From: an uncultured Bacteroidales bacterium | Lineage (GTDB): Bacteria > Bacteroidota > Bacteroidia > Bacteroidales > Paludibacteraceae | Reading direction: 5' to 3' | DNA length: 5,409 nt | NCBI GenBank assembly: GCA_903899865.1 | Contig: CAIUKZ010000118.1 | Span: 1 to 5,409 of the forward strand | Shown here: piece after piece, positions 1 through 5,409 of the stretch | How positions within the stretch are numbered: the stretch's first letter is position 1 | How the letters are laid out: each line of letters starts with the position of its first letter | Translations under genes and position numbers: made by a program | Notes under the pieces: generated by a model | What the model was told of the DNA's origin: nothing | Databases searched by the model: none | The model's input: only the letters and a program-made list of their open reading frames with translations

Positions 1-1989
1 ACTATTCTTGATGGTTTGTTTCCAAATGCTGTTCCTAGTGATGAATGGATGAACACTGCAGTGATTTTGCCTGATGAAACATTATTGTCAGCACTATTGA
101 ATTGTATCCCTACTCAAATTGATAAGATTAATATAACAATGGGTTTACCCATTCAAGCAACACCCCTTATTAGCTTATTAGAACATATTTTTGAATTGCA
201 TCTACGTGGTCGAAAATCAGCCAGTGGATTTAGCTTTTATCATCAACATGTCATAGGAGTTATCAATCACCAATATGTTGGCTTGCTGTACAAGGATGAT
301 GTGAGGAACTTGGCGAACCACATAAACGAGAATAATCTCATATACGTTGATTCCACATTGTTACATAAAAATGAATTGTTTTCACTGATTTTTCAACTGC
401 CAGACAGTGCTGATTCGTTGATTGAGTATTTGACTAACATCCTATTATTGTTACAAAATAAATGGCACCAGCAAGATGAAACAACATCTAGTTTACAGTT
501 AGAATGTGATTTTATGTATCAAATGTATCTGACTTTGAACCGATTGAAAGATGTCATGATGCAAAAACCTATTACTTTAACTCTCAAAATAGAAACATTT
601 ATTAAACTTGTAAAGCAATTATTTAATAGTATTTCAATTCCGTTTGTGGGTGAGCCATTGAGTGGTTTACAAGTAATGGGCGTGCTCGAGGTAAGGGGCT
701 TGGATTTTGAAAATCTCATTATTACGTCTTTTAATGAAGGTGTTTTTCCCAAGAAATCTAATTCTCAAAGTTTTATACCCGCAAATTTGAGAAAAGGATT
801 TGGATTGCCTACCACAGAACAACAAGATGCAATTACGGCATATAATTTTTATCGATTAATACATCGTGCAAAGAGAGTTTATTTTATTTATGATTCACGT
901 ACAGAGGGGAGGCAACTAGGTCAAATAAGTAGGTTTTACAACCAATTGAAATACCATTATGGGATTGATATTATCCAATCATCGCAGTCATTTGACATTG
1001 CTTTTAATGCTTCAGTGCCAATAGAAATTCAAAAGTCAGATTATGTAATGCAGCAGCTTGAAAGGTTTTGTGATCAAGGTCATGGAGCAAGTGCATTATC
1101 TGCCAGTTCAATTAATACATATATTGATTGCCCACTCCAGTTTTACCTGAGTAAGGTCGAAAAAATGGATGTTGCAGATGAGATAATAGAAACCATTGAG
1201 TCTGATACTTTTGGCACATTGTATCATGCTGTAATGGAATATCTGTATGAACCATTTGTTGGCAAAATGATCGAAGAATCAGCATTCGATGCGTTACTCA
1301 ACAATGCGTTGCTGATTGAAAAGATGATTAAAAAGGCATTTGTGAAAATATTTTTAAAAAAATCAAATGATGTTGAGATAGAATTAGAGGGTAATAATCT
1401 ACTTATATCTAGAGTGTTGAAAAAATATGTTGTGCAGAGTCTAAAAATGGATAAGTTTTATGCGCCGTTTCTATATGTTCAATCAGAAGAACTGTGTACT
1501 ATTCAGTTTCCAATCAATAACGGTAATAAGTCGGTTAATATCAAAGGTTTTATTGATAGAATTGATTACAAGAACGATGTATTTAGAATTTTGGATTATA
1601 AAACTGGCAAAGGCTCCCTCGAATTTGTATCCATCCCTCAGTTGTTTGACTTCAGCAATGACAAGCGTCCTAAATTTGTACTTCAAACATTCCTTTATGG
1701 TTTGCTGTACAAATCAAAGGCCACAGGAAAGATAATTTCACCAGGGGTGTTTTTTATGCGAAATACTTTTAAAAGTGGATTTTCTACTCAATTAACACAT
1801 AAAATAAGTAAAGATGATTATCATATCGTTGAAAATTTTGCGGATTATGAAGAAGAGTTTAGTCAGCACTTGACCTCATGCATTGAATCGATGTTTGATA
1901 AGGATATTCCATTTTCGCAAACCCCAAATCTAAAGGTGTGTTTGTATTGTAAATTTAAAGAAATTTGTAATAGACATAATGCAGAGTAA
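1..1989 (+). CDS. PD-(D/E)XK nuclease family protein, AddB/RecB-like, C-terminal part (5' end outside window)
   Basis: This is a DNA double-strand-break processing nuclease of the AddB type, probably working in the cytoplasm with a UvrD-family helicase partner (AddA) to resect ends for recombination. The frame is open from base 1, so the gene starts upstream; the TTG at 16 is not a credible start. Counting from the first in-window codon, residues 223-250 (GLDFENLIITSFNEGVFP) resemble superfamily 1 helicase motif V, and 286-298 (LIHRAKRVYFIYD) resemble motif VI. The nuclease domain covers about 365-662. It shows SSINTYIDCP with Cys377, GTLYHAVME with His409, GFIDRID with Asp519, DYKTG with Asp532 and Lys534, and QTFLY with Gln562 and Tyr566. 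The C-terminus has Cys647-x2-Cys650-x5-Cys656, which together with Cys377 matches the four-cysteine [4Fe-4S] staple of AddB and related nucleases. All expected catalytic residues are present. Full-length relatives are roughly 900-1000 residues, so about a third is missing. RecB-like nuclease is the alternative name; the AddB assignment is an inference from the cysteine pattern. Confidence 0.9.
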   Translation, partial: TILDGLFPNAVPSDEWMNTAVILPDETLLSALLNCIPTQIDKINITMGLPIQATPLISLLEHIFELHLRGRKSASGFSFYHQHVIGVINHQYVGLLYKDDVRNLANHINENNLIYVDSTLLHKNELFSLIFQLPDSADSLIEYLTNILLLLQNKWHQQDETTSSLQLECDFMYQMYLTLNRLKDVMMQKPITLTLKIETFIKLVKQLFNSISIPFVGEPLSGLQVMGVLEVRGLDFENLIITSFNEGVFPKKSNSQSFIPANLRKGFGLPTTEQQDAITAYNFYRLIHRAKRVYFIYDSRTEGRQLGQISRFYNQLKYHYGIDIIQSSQSFDIAFNASVPIEIQKSDYVMQQLERFCDQGHGASALSASSINTYIDCPLQFYLSKVEKMDVADEIIETIESDTFGTLYHAVMEYLYEPFVGKMIEESAFDALLNNALLIEKMIKKAFVKIFLKKSNDVEIELEGNNLLISRVLKKYVVQSLKMDKFYAPFLYVQSEELCTIQFPINNGNKSVNIKGFIDRIDYKNDVFRILDYKTGKGSLEFVSIPQLFDFSNDKRPKFVLQTFLYGLLYKSKATGKIISPGVFFMRNTFKSGFSTQLTHKISKDDYHIVENFADYEEEFSQHLTSCIESMFDKDIPFSQTPNLKVCLYCKFKEICNRHNAE

Positions 1990-2051
1990 AGAGTTTAATT
2001 TGACTGTGAATTAGGATGTTATAAGATAGTATAAAAACGAATTAAGTAGAT

Positions 2052-2534
2052 ATGGCAATAGAAATAGAACGAAAATATGCAGTGATTGGTGATTTTAAAT
2101 CACTCTCCACTGTTCATTATGATATTGCACAAGGGTATTTATCCACTGTGCCTGAACGTACGGTGAGAGTTAGGATTAAGAACGATAAAGGATTTCTGAC
2201 AATCAAAGGGAAAGCCCATAATAATGGAATAAGCAGGTATGAATGGGAAAAAGAAATATCTGTGCATGAAGCAGAGGAATTGTTGAAACTATGCGAGCCT
2301 TTTGTGATTCGGAAAACGAGGTATGAAGTGTATTTTGAAAATCAAAAGTTTGAGATAGATGAGTTTTATGCTGAAAATGAAGGACTTTTGATTGCTGAAC
2401 TTGAGTTGGAGTCTGAAGACACCATTGTCAATAAACCACTATGGCTTGGGGATGAAATTGTGAATGATGAGCGTTATTTTAATTCTCAGTTGAGTAAAAA
2501 TCCATTCAAACTTTGGAGTAAATCAAACAACTAG
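2052..2534 (+). CDS. CYTH domain protein (triphosphate tunnel metalloenzyme family)
   Basis: This 160-residue protein is a single-domain CYTH/triphosphate tunnel protein. The family folds into a beta-barrel whose charged interior binds a triphosphate and divalent metal. The signature ExExK is at residues 4-8 (EIERK: Glu4, Glu6, Lys8). Further tunnel-type residues are Arg39 and Arg41 (RVRI), Lys52 (TIK), Glu64 and Glu66 (YEWEKEI), Arg87, Lys88 and Arg90 (RKTRY), Glu101 and Asp103 (EIDEF), and Glu116, Glu118 and Glu120 (AELELE). The size fits the short bacterial forms, several of which hydrolyse inorganic tripolyphosphate; others in the superfamily are thiamine triphosphatases or class IV adenylate cyclases. 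Sequence alone does not choose between these, though inorganic triphosphatase is the most likely. The ATG at 2052 is fixed by an in-frame TAA at 2043-2045 and by the motif lying next to the N-terminus. No Shine-Dalgarno is visible. The gene starts 62 bases after the nuclease and may be cotranscribed with it. Confidence 0.93.
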   Translation: MAIEIERKYAVIGDFKSLSTVHYDIAQGYLSTVPERTVRVRIKNDKGFLTIKGKAHNNGISRYEWEKEISVHEAEELLKLCEPFVIRKTRYEVYFENQKFEIDEFYAENEGLLIAELELESEDTIVNKPLWLGDEIVNDERYFNSQLSKNPFKLWSKSNN

Positions 2535-2669
2535 CGCATTTGAATTGTTATTAATTCCGTTTAGTCAATCAATGGCATGTGTCCAGTAAATACGCACTTA
2601 TTTTCGCCTAATAAAGCCAAGCCGCATAAAAATGACTGAAATAATTAAATCTGTTAGTTAAATTTTTGC

Positions 2670-2677
2670 TACATTTG
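2670..2677 (+). promoter_or_regulatory. Probable Bacteroidota-type promoter (-7 element TACATTTG) for the oxidoreductase operon
   Basis: TACATTTG matches the TAnnTTTG -7 consensus used by the Bacteroidota primary sigma factor. It lies 27 bases before the ATG of the ferredoxin gene, so transcription would start near 2683-2685 and give a leader of only about 20 bases. A clear TTTG or TTG -33 element at the usual spacing is not visible; the region near 2645-2655 is simply AT-rich. The site sits at the end of a 170-base gap, which fits the start of a new transcription unit. Confidence 0.5.
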
Positions 2678-2704
2678 TAGGTCGAATCAAACTCTCTAAT
2701 AACA

Positions 2705-2938
2705 ATGGCAAAAGTCAAAGGGGCAATAGTTGTAAATACAGAAAGATGTAAGGGTTGTAACTTGTGCGTAGTTGCATGTCCTGCAAAAGTTTTATCACTA
2801 TCACCAGATTCAAATCTTAAAGGATATAATTTTTCTTACATGTCTAATGCAGATTCATGTGTTGGGTGCGCTGCATGTGCTTATGTGTGTCCTGATGCAT
2901 GTATAACAGTTTACAAGGTTAAGACTAACACAGATTAG
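2705..2938 (+). CDS. 2[4Fe-4S] ferredoxin subunit (delta, KorD-like) of 2-oxoacid:ferredoxin oxidoreductase
   Basis: This 77-residue protein is a bacterial-type dicluster ferredoxin that should carry electrons from the alpha-beta catalytic core of the oxidoreductase to free ferredoxin. It has two complete cluster motifs: Cys15-x2-Cys18-x2-Cys21-x3-Cys25-Pro and Cys52-x2-Cys55-x2-Cys58-x3-Cys62-Pro. The linker between them (26-51) is longer than in the shortest clostridial ferredoxins. An additional Cys66 follows the second motif. There is no signal peptide or membrane segment, so it is cytoplasmic. The ATG at 2705 is the only reasonable start because an in-frame TAG lies at 2678-2680. The gene is first in the operon and ends 33 bases before the alpha subunit gene. 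The assignment as a dedicated subunit rather than a stand-alone ferredoxin rests on this position; fused or adjacent delta subunits are standard in the VOR/KOR family. Confidence 0.9.
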   Translation: MAKVKGAIVVNTERCKGCNLCVVACPAKVLSLSPDSNLKGYNFSYMSNADSCVGCAACAYVCPDACITVYKVKTNTD

Positions 2939-2971
2939 TACGATTTTTATTTACGATTCAAAAAATAATAT

Positions 2972-4054
2972 ATGGAAGAAGTAAGACTAATGAAGGGTAA
3001 TGAAGCCATTGCAGAAGCAGCCATACGTTGTGGTTGCGATGGATATTTCGGCTATCCTATTACACCCCAGTCTGAAATAATGGAAACGATGATGGCTATT
3101 GCGCCTTGGAATACGACAGGAATGGTAGTACTTCAAGCCGAAAGTGAATTGGCATCTATCAACATGGTGTTTGGAGCTGCAGGATGTGGTAAGAGAGCAA
3201 TGACAAGTTCTTCAAGTCCAGGAGTAAGTCTAATGCAAGAGGGTATTTCAGATTTAGCTTGTGCCGAGTTACCTTGTGTACTTGTAAATGTGATGCGTGG
3301 AGGTCCTGGTATTGGTACCATTCAAGCGAGCCAAGCAGACTATTATCAAAGCGTGAAGGGTGGGGGACATGGTGATTACAAGATGATTGTGTTAGCACCA
3401 GCTTCTGTACAAGAAATGGCCGATCATACCGTACTAGCTTTTGATCTTGCATTCCAATATCGAATTCCAACTATGATTTTGACTGATGGAATTATTGGAC
3501 AGATGATGGAGAAGGCGATTTTGCCTCCTTTCAGACCACGATTGACCAATGACGAGATAAGAGAAAAATACCCTTGGGCTACTTTAGGAAAAACAGCCGA
3601 TAGAGCACCAAATTATATTCTCACTTTGGAATTATATTCCGAAGATATGGAAATCATAAATCTCAGACTTCAAGCTAACTATAAACGAATTCAAGAGGCA
3701 GAAGTTCGGTACGAAGAGTTTTCTTGCGAAGATGCTGATTACCTTATTATTGCCTTTGGAACAAGTGCTCGTATATCTCAAAAAGTTGTAGAATTGGCAC
3801 GTGAAGAGGGAATTAAAGTAGGATTACTTCGCCCAATTACTTTATTCCCATTTCCAACCAATGAAATAAAAGCTTATGCTAGTCAAGTTAAAGCCATGCT
3901 CACTGTTGAATTGAACGCAGGACAGATGGTGGACGACGTAAGACTTGCCGTCAATGGACAAGTTCCTGTAGAGCATTATGGAAGATTAGGCGGGATAATA
4001 CCTACTCCTGATGAAGTTCTAGAGGCAATGAAAAGACTGATTGTAAATAAATAA
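2972..4054 (+). CDS. vorB: 2-oxoacid:ferredoxin oxidoreductase alpha subunit (3-methyl-2-oxobutanoate dehydrogenase subunit VorB; KorA-like)
   Basis: This 360-residue alpha subunit supplies the pyrimidine-binding half of the thiamine pyrophosphate site in an enzyme that converts a 2-oxoacid plus CoA to acyl-CoA and CO2 while reducing ferredoxin. The N-terminal domain (about 1-200) has MKGNEAIAEAAIRCG at 7-21, the family motif YPITP at 28-32, Glu57 in QAESELA (the expected cofactor-activating Glu), TSSSSPGVSLMQEGIS at 78-93 and RGGPGIGTIQ at 109-118. The C-terminal transketolase-like domain (about 255-360) contains LIIAFGTSARI, LLRPITLFPFP and the ending GRLGGIIPTPDEV. Its length is typical of the separate-alpha VorB form. 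The KorA proteins that carry a fused gamma domain are much longer. I chose the ATG at 2972 because relatives begin with a short E-V-x-L-M-K-G-N segment; Met7 at 2990 is a possible alternative. The leader is A-rich with no clear Shine-Dalgarno. Family naming points to branched-chain 2-oxoacids, but 2-oxoglutarate cannot be excluded. Confidence 0.94.
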   Translation: MEEVRLMKGNEAIAEAAIRCGCDGYFGYPITPQSEIMETMMAIAPWNTTGMVVLQAESELASINMVFGAAGCGKRAMTSSSSPGVSLMQEGISDLACAELPCVLVNVMRGGPGIGTIQASQADYYQSVKGGGHGDYKMIVLAPASVQEMADHTVLAFDLAFQYRIPTMILTDGIIGQMMEKAILPPFRPRLTNDEIREKYPWATLGKTADRAPNYILTLELYSEDMEIINLRLQANYKRIQEAEVRYEEFSCEDADYLIIAFGTSARISQKVVELAREEGIKVGLLRPITLFPFPTNEIKAYASQVKAMLTVELNAGQMVDDVRLAVNGQVPVEHYGRLGGIIPTPDEVLEAMKRLIVNK

Positions 4055-4076
4055 TCAGATTAACAGAATTATAATT

Positions 4077-4838
4077 ATGACATTAAACGATATAATTGAT
4101 CCTAAAAACTTAGTCTATGCAAAGACCAAAGTGATGAATGATACACCCATGCATTATTGTCCTGGGTGTAGCCATTCAGTAGTTCACAAGCTCATTGCTG
4201 AAGTGATTGAAGAATTGGACATACAAGATAAAACCATTGGTATTGCACCTGTAGGATGTGCCGTTTTTGGATATAAATACATAGATATTGACTGGCAACA
4301 AGCTGCTCACGGCAGAGCACCTTCATTGGCTACTGCGGTGAAGCGACTGCTCCCTGATAGATATGTGTTTACTTATCAGGGTGATGGCGACTTAGCAGCA
4401 ATAGGTACAGCAGAAACTATACATACGTGCAATAGAGGTGAAAACATCGCAATATTTTTCATCAATAATGGCATATATGGCATGACAGGTGGACAAATGG
4501 CACCAACTACCTTGAATGGGATGAAGTCAACAACATCACCATCGGGCAGAACAGTGCCATTAAGCGGACATCCGTTGGATATGACCAAACTTTTAGCACA
4601 GCTAGACGGGACGTGCTATGTAACCAGACAAAGTGTTCATAATATTGCCAATATCAGAAAAACCAAAAAAGCGATTAAGAAAGCACTGGAAAACTCCATG
4701 CTTGATAAAGGTACTTCGGTGGTAGAAATAGTCTCAACCTGTAGTGCTGGGTGGAACATGACCCCTGCCGATTCAAATAACTGGATGGAGCAAAACATGA
4801 TACCTGCCTATCCACTTGGTGATATGAAAGATATCTAG
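4077..4838 (+). CDS. 2-oxoacid:ferredoxin oxidoreductase beta subunit, thiamine pyrophosphate-dependent (KorB/VorA-like)
   Basis: This 253-residue subunit binds the diphosphate of thiamine pyrophosphate with Mg2+ and the proximal [4Fe-4S] cluster, and pairs with the alpha subunit encoded 22 bases upstream. The N-terminus has CPGCSH at 28-33 (Cys28, Cys31), followed by GIAPVGC with Cys61. With Cys222 in the segment VSTCSAGWN, these four cysteines fit the cluster ligand set known in 2-oxoacid:ferredoxin oxidoreductases. The cofactor motif runs from GDGD at 102-105 to Asn130-Asn131, continuing as NNGIYGMTGGQMAPTT, the family hallmark. HGRAPSLATAVKR at 78-90 is also typical. It is cytoplasmic, with no signal peptide or membrane segment. 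The length is normal for a separate beta subunit. The start ATG has an AT-rich leader without a Shine-Dalgarno. The residues that set substrate preference cannot be read reliably here, so KorB and VorA are both possible names. Confidence 0.94.
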   Translation: MTLNDIIDPKNLVYAKTKVMNDTPMHYCPGCSHSVVHKLIAEVIEELDIQDKTIGIAPVGCAVFGYKYIDIDWQQAAHGRAPSLATAVKRLLPDRYVFTYQGDGDLAAIGTAETIHTCNRGENIAIFFINNGIYGMTGGQMAPTTLNGMKSTTSPSGRTVPLSGHPLDMTKLLAQLDGTCYVTRQSVHNIANIRKTKKAIKKALENSMLDKGTSVVEIVSTCSAGWNMTPADSNNWMEQNMIPAYPLGDMKDI

Positions 4839-4851
4839 TTGTTAGCATTAG

Positions 4852-4865
4852 GCTTGTTGTCAAGC
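4852..4865 (+). other. Short hairpin in the beta-gamma gap (5-bp stem)
   Basis: GCTTG at 4852-4856 and CAAGC at 4861-4865 are perfect inverted repeats around the four-base loop TTGT. The stem starts 13 bases after the beta-subunit stop codon. No T-run follows, so it is not a standard intrinsic terminator. It could be an mRNA-stabilising or processing structure, or chance. Confidence 0.35.
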
Positions 4866-4877
4866 AATTACTGAAAT

Positions 4878-4896
4878 GAGTATTAATGAGATACTC
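4878..4896 (+). other. Short hairpin just before the gamma-subunit ribosome binding site (6-bp stem)
   Basis: GAGTAT at 4878-4883 and ATACTC at 4891-4896 are perfect inverted repeats with the seven-base loop TAATGAG. It ends five bases before the AAAGGA ribosome binding site of the gamma gene. Its loop contains an upstream in-frame ATG at 4886. The stem is weak and AT-rich, so a role in translation is only a possibility. Confidence 0.35.
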
Positions 4897-4901
4897 TATA
4901 A

Positions 4902-4907
4902 AAAGGA
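4902..4907 (+). promoter_or_regulatory. Ribosome binding site deciding the gamma-subunit start
   Basis: AAAGGA lies eight bases before the ATG at 4916. It is the only recognisable Shine-Dalgarno-like sequence at a gene start in this window; the other starts have A/T-rich leaders. It favours the ATG at 4916 over the in-frame ATG at 4886. Confidence 0.55.
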
Positions 4908-4915
4908 AATTTGTA

Positions 4916-5409
4916 ATGAAAGAGGAAATAATAATTGCAGGGTTTGGAGGTCAGGGTGTGCTTTCTATGGGAAAGATTCTTGCCTATTCAGGCTTGATGC
5001 AGGGACAAGAAATTAGCTGGATGCCATCTTATGGACCTGAGCAACGTGGTGGAACTGCTAATGTTACGGTGATTCTTAGCGATGATAGGATAAGTTCTCC
5101 AGTGCTTAATAGTTTTGATACTGCAATCGTATTGAACCAACCTTCACTTGAAAAATTCGAAGACACTATAAAACCAGGCGGAACGCTTATTTTTGATGGT
5201 AGTGGAAGTAGCTTAAAAAAGCTACCAACTCGCACCGATATAAACATTTATCGAATAGATGCCGTGGATTATGCTTTGTCTAATAATTTAGCAAAAACAA
5301 CCAATATGCTCATCTTAGGCGGATACTTGAAAGTTAGACCCATCGTGCTTGTAGAAAATGTACTTAAAGGGCTCAAAAAATCATTGCCAGAGCGCCATCA
5401 TCACTTGAT
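4916..5409 (+). CDS. 2-oxoacid:acceptor oxidoreductase gamma subunit (KorC/VorC-like), 3' end outside window
   Basis: This is the gamma subunit of the same oxidoreductase complex, the domain that in this family contributes to CoA binding over the active site. The 164 residues in the window have the glycine-rich N-terminal motif GFGGQGV at 9-15, following the strand EEIIIA. They also contain MPSYGPEQRGGTANV at 36-50, the family signature, then the segments VLNQPS at 72-77 and NMLILGGYL, and end with LPERHHHL. Relatives are about 180 residues, so only some 15-20 residues should be missing. The start at 4916 fits the family N-terminus and has an AAAGGA ribosome binding site. An in-frame ATG at 4886 would add ten residues (MRYSIKRKFV) that relatives do not normally have, and an in-frame TGA at 4877-4879 rules out anything longer. 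The gene is separated from beta by 77 bases, the widest gap within the operon, which contains two small hairpins. Confidence 0.92.
   Translation, partial: MKEEIIIAGFGGQGVLSMGKILAYSGLMQGQEISWMPSYGPEQRGGTANVTVILSDDRISSPVLNSFDTAIVLNQPSLEKFEDTIKPGGTLIFDGSGSSLKKLPTRTDINIYRIDAVDYALSNNLAKTTNMLILGGYLKVRPIVLVENVLKGLKKSLPERHHHL

Noticed and set aside
16..18. TTG as the start codon of the nuclease gene
   Set aside because: The frame stays open to base 1, and the protein is clearly the C-terminal part of a longer family, so the true start is outside the window.
1460..1735. Plus-strand open frame of 91 codons inside the nuclease gene in another frame
   Set aside because: It overlaps the catalytic Asp and Lys region of the nuclease, whose frame is intact, and its product shows no domain.
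2000..2025. TTGACT and TATAAG resembling a sigma-70 promoter before the CYTH gene
   Set aside because: The spacer is only 14 bases and Bacteroidota use a different consensus; no TAnnTTTG element is present in the gap.
2542..2557. GAATT/AATTC inverted repeat after the CYTH gene as a terminator
   Set aside because: The five-base stem is nearly all A-T and no T-run follows it, so it does not qualify as an intrinsic terminator.
2598..2614. TTATT/AATAA inverted repeat in the gap before the ferredoxin gene
   Set aside because: It is a five-base A-T stem in AT-rich sequence, as expected by chance.
3159..3470. Minus-strand open frame of 103 codons opposite the alpha subunit gene
   Set aside because: It lies wholly inside a gene with strong family motifs on the + strand, and its product has no recognisable domain.
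5029..5247. Minus-strand open frame of 72 codons opposite the gamma subunit gene
   Set aside because: It is a shadow of the conserved gamma coding sequence with no family resemblance.

Overview
This window looks like ordinary chromosomal sequence from a member of the Bacteroidota. The evidence is an AT-rich composition with standard codons, mostly A/T-rich translation leaders without a Shine-Dalgarno, a Bacteroidota-type -7 element (TACATTTG) before one operon, and proteins that resemble the Bacteroidota forms of their families. Everything I can support is on the + strand. I see no insertion sequence, phage gene, CRISPR array, tRNA or rRNA.

Layout. Positions 1-1989 hold the C-terminal 662 residues of an AddB/RecB-type PD-(D/E)XK nuclease whose N-terminus lies outside the window. 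It combines a helicase-like segment with a complete nuclease domain and the four-cysteine iron-sulfur staple of AddB. After 62 bases comes a 160-residue CYTH (triphosphate tunnel) protein at 2052-2534. A 170-base non-coding gap (2535-2704) carries a likely promoter.

From 2705 to the right edge runs a four-gene operon for a 2-oxoacid:ferredoxin oxidoreductase of the VorB/KorAB type, in the order ferredoxin subunit (delta), alpha, beta, gamma. The gamma gene is cut by the window end.

How the genes work together. The four operon products should form one cytoplasmic complex. The alpha and beta subunits build the thiamine pyrophosphate site, where a 2-oxoacid is oxidatively decarboxylated to an acyl-CoA. 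Electrons pass through the beta-subunit iron-sulfur cluster to the two-cluster ferredoxin subunit and then to free ferredoxin. Gamma supplies the CoA-side domain. The sequence does not fix whether the substrate is a branched-chain 2-oxoacid or 2-oxoglutarate. The nuclease and CYTH genes have no evident functional tie to this operon.

I found no convincing new system. The points most worth a second look are two adjacent short hairpins in the beta-gamma gap, one of which has an upstream in-frame ATG in its loop; the separation of gamma from the otherwise tight operon; and the AddB-like nuclease having no helicase partner downstream.
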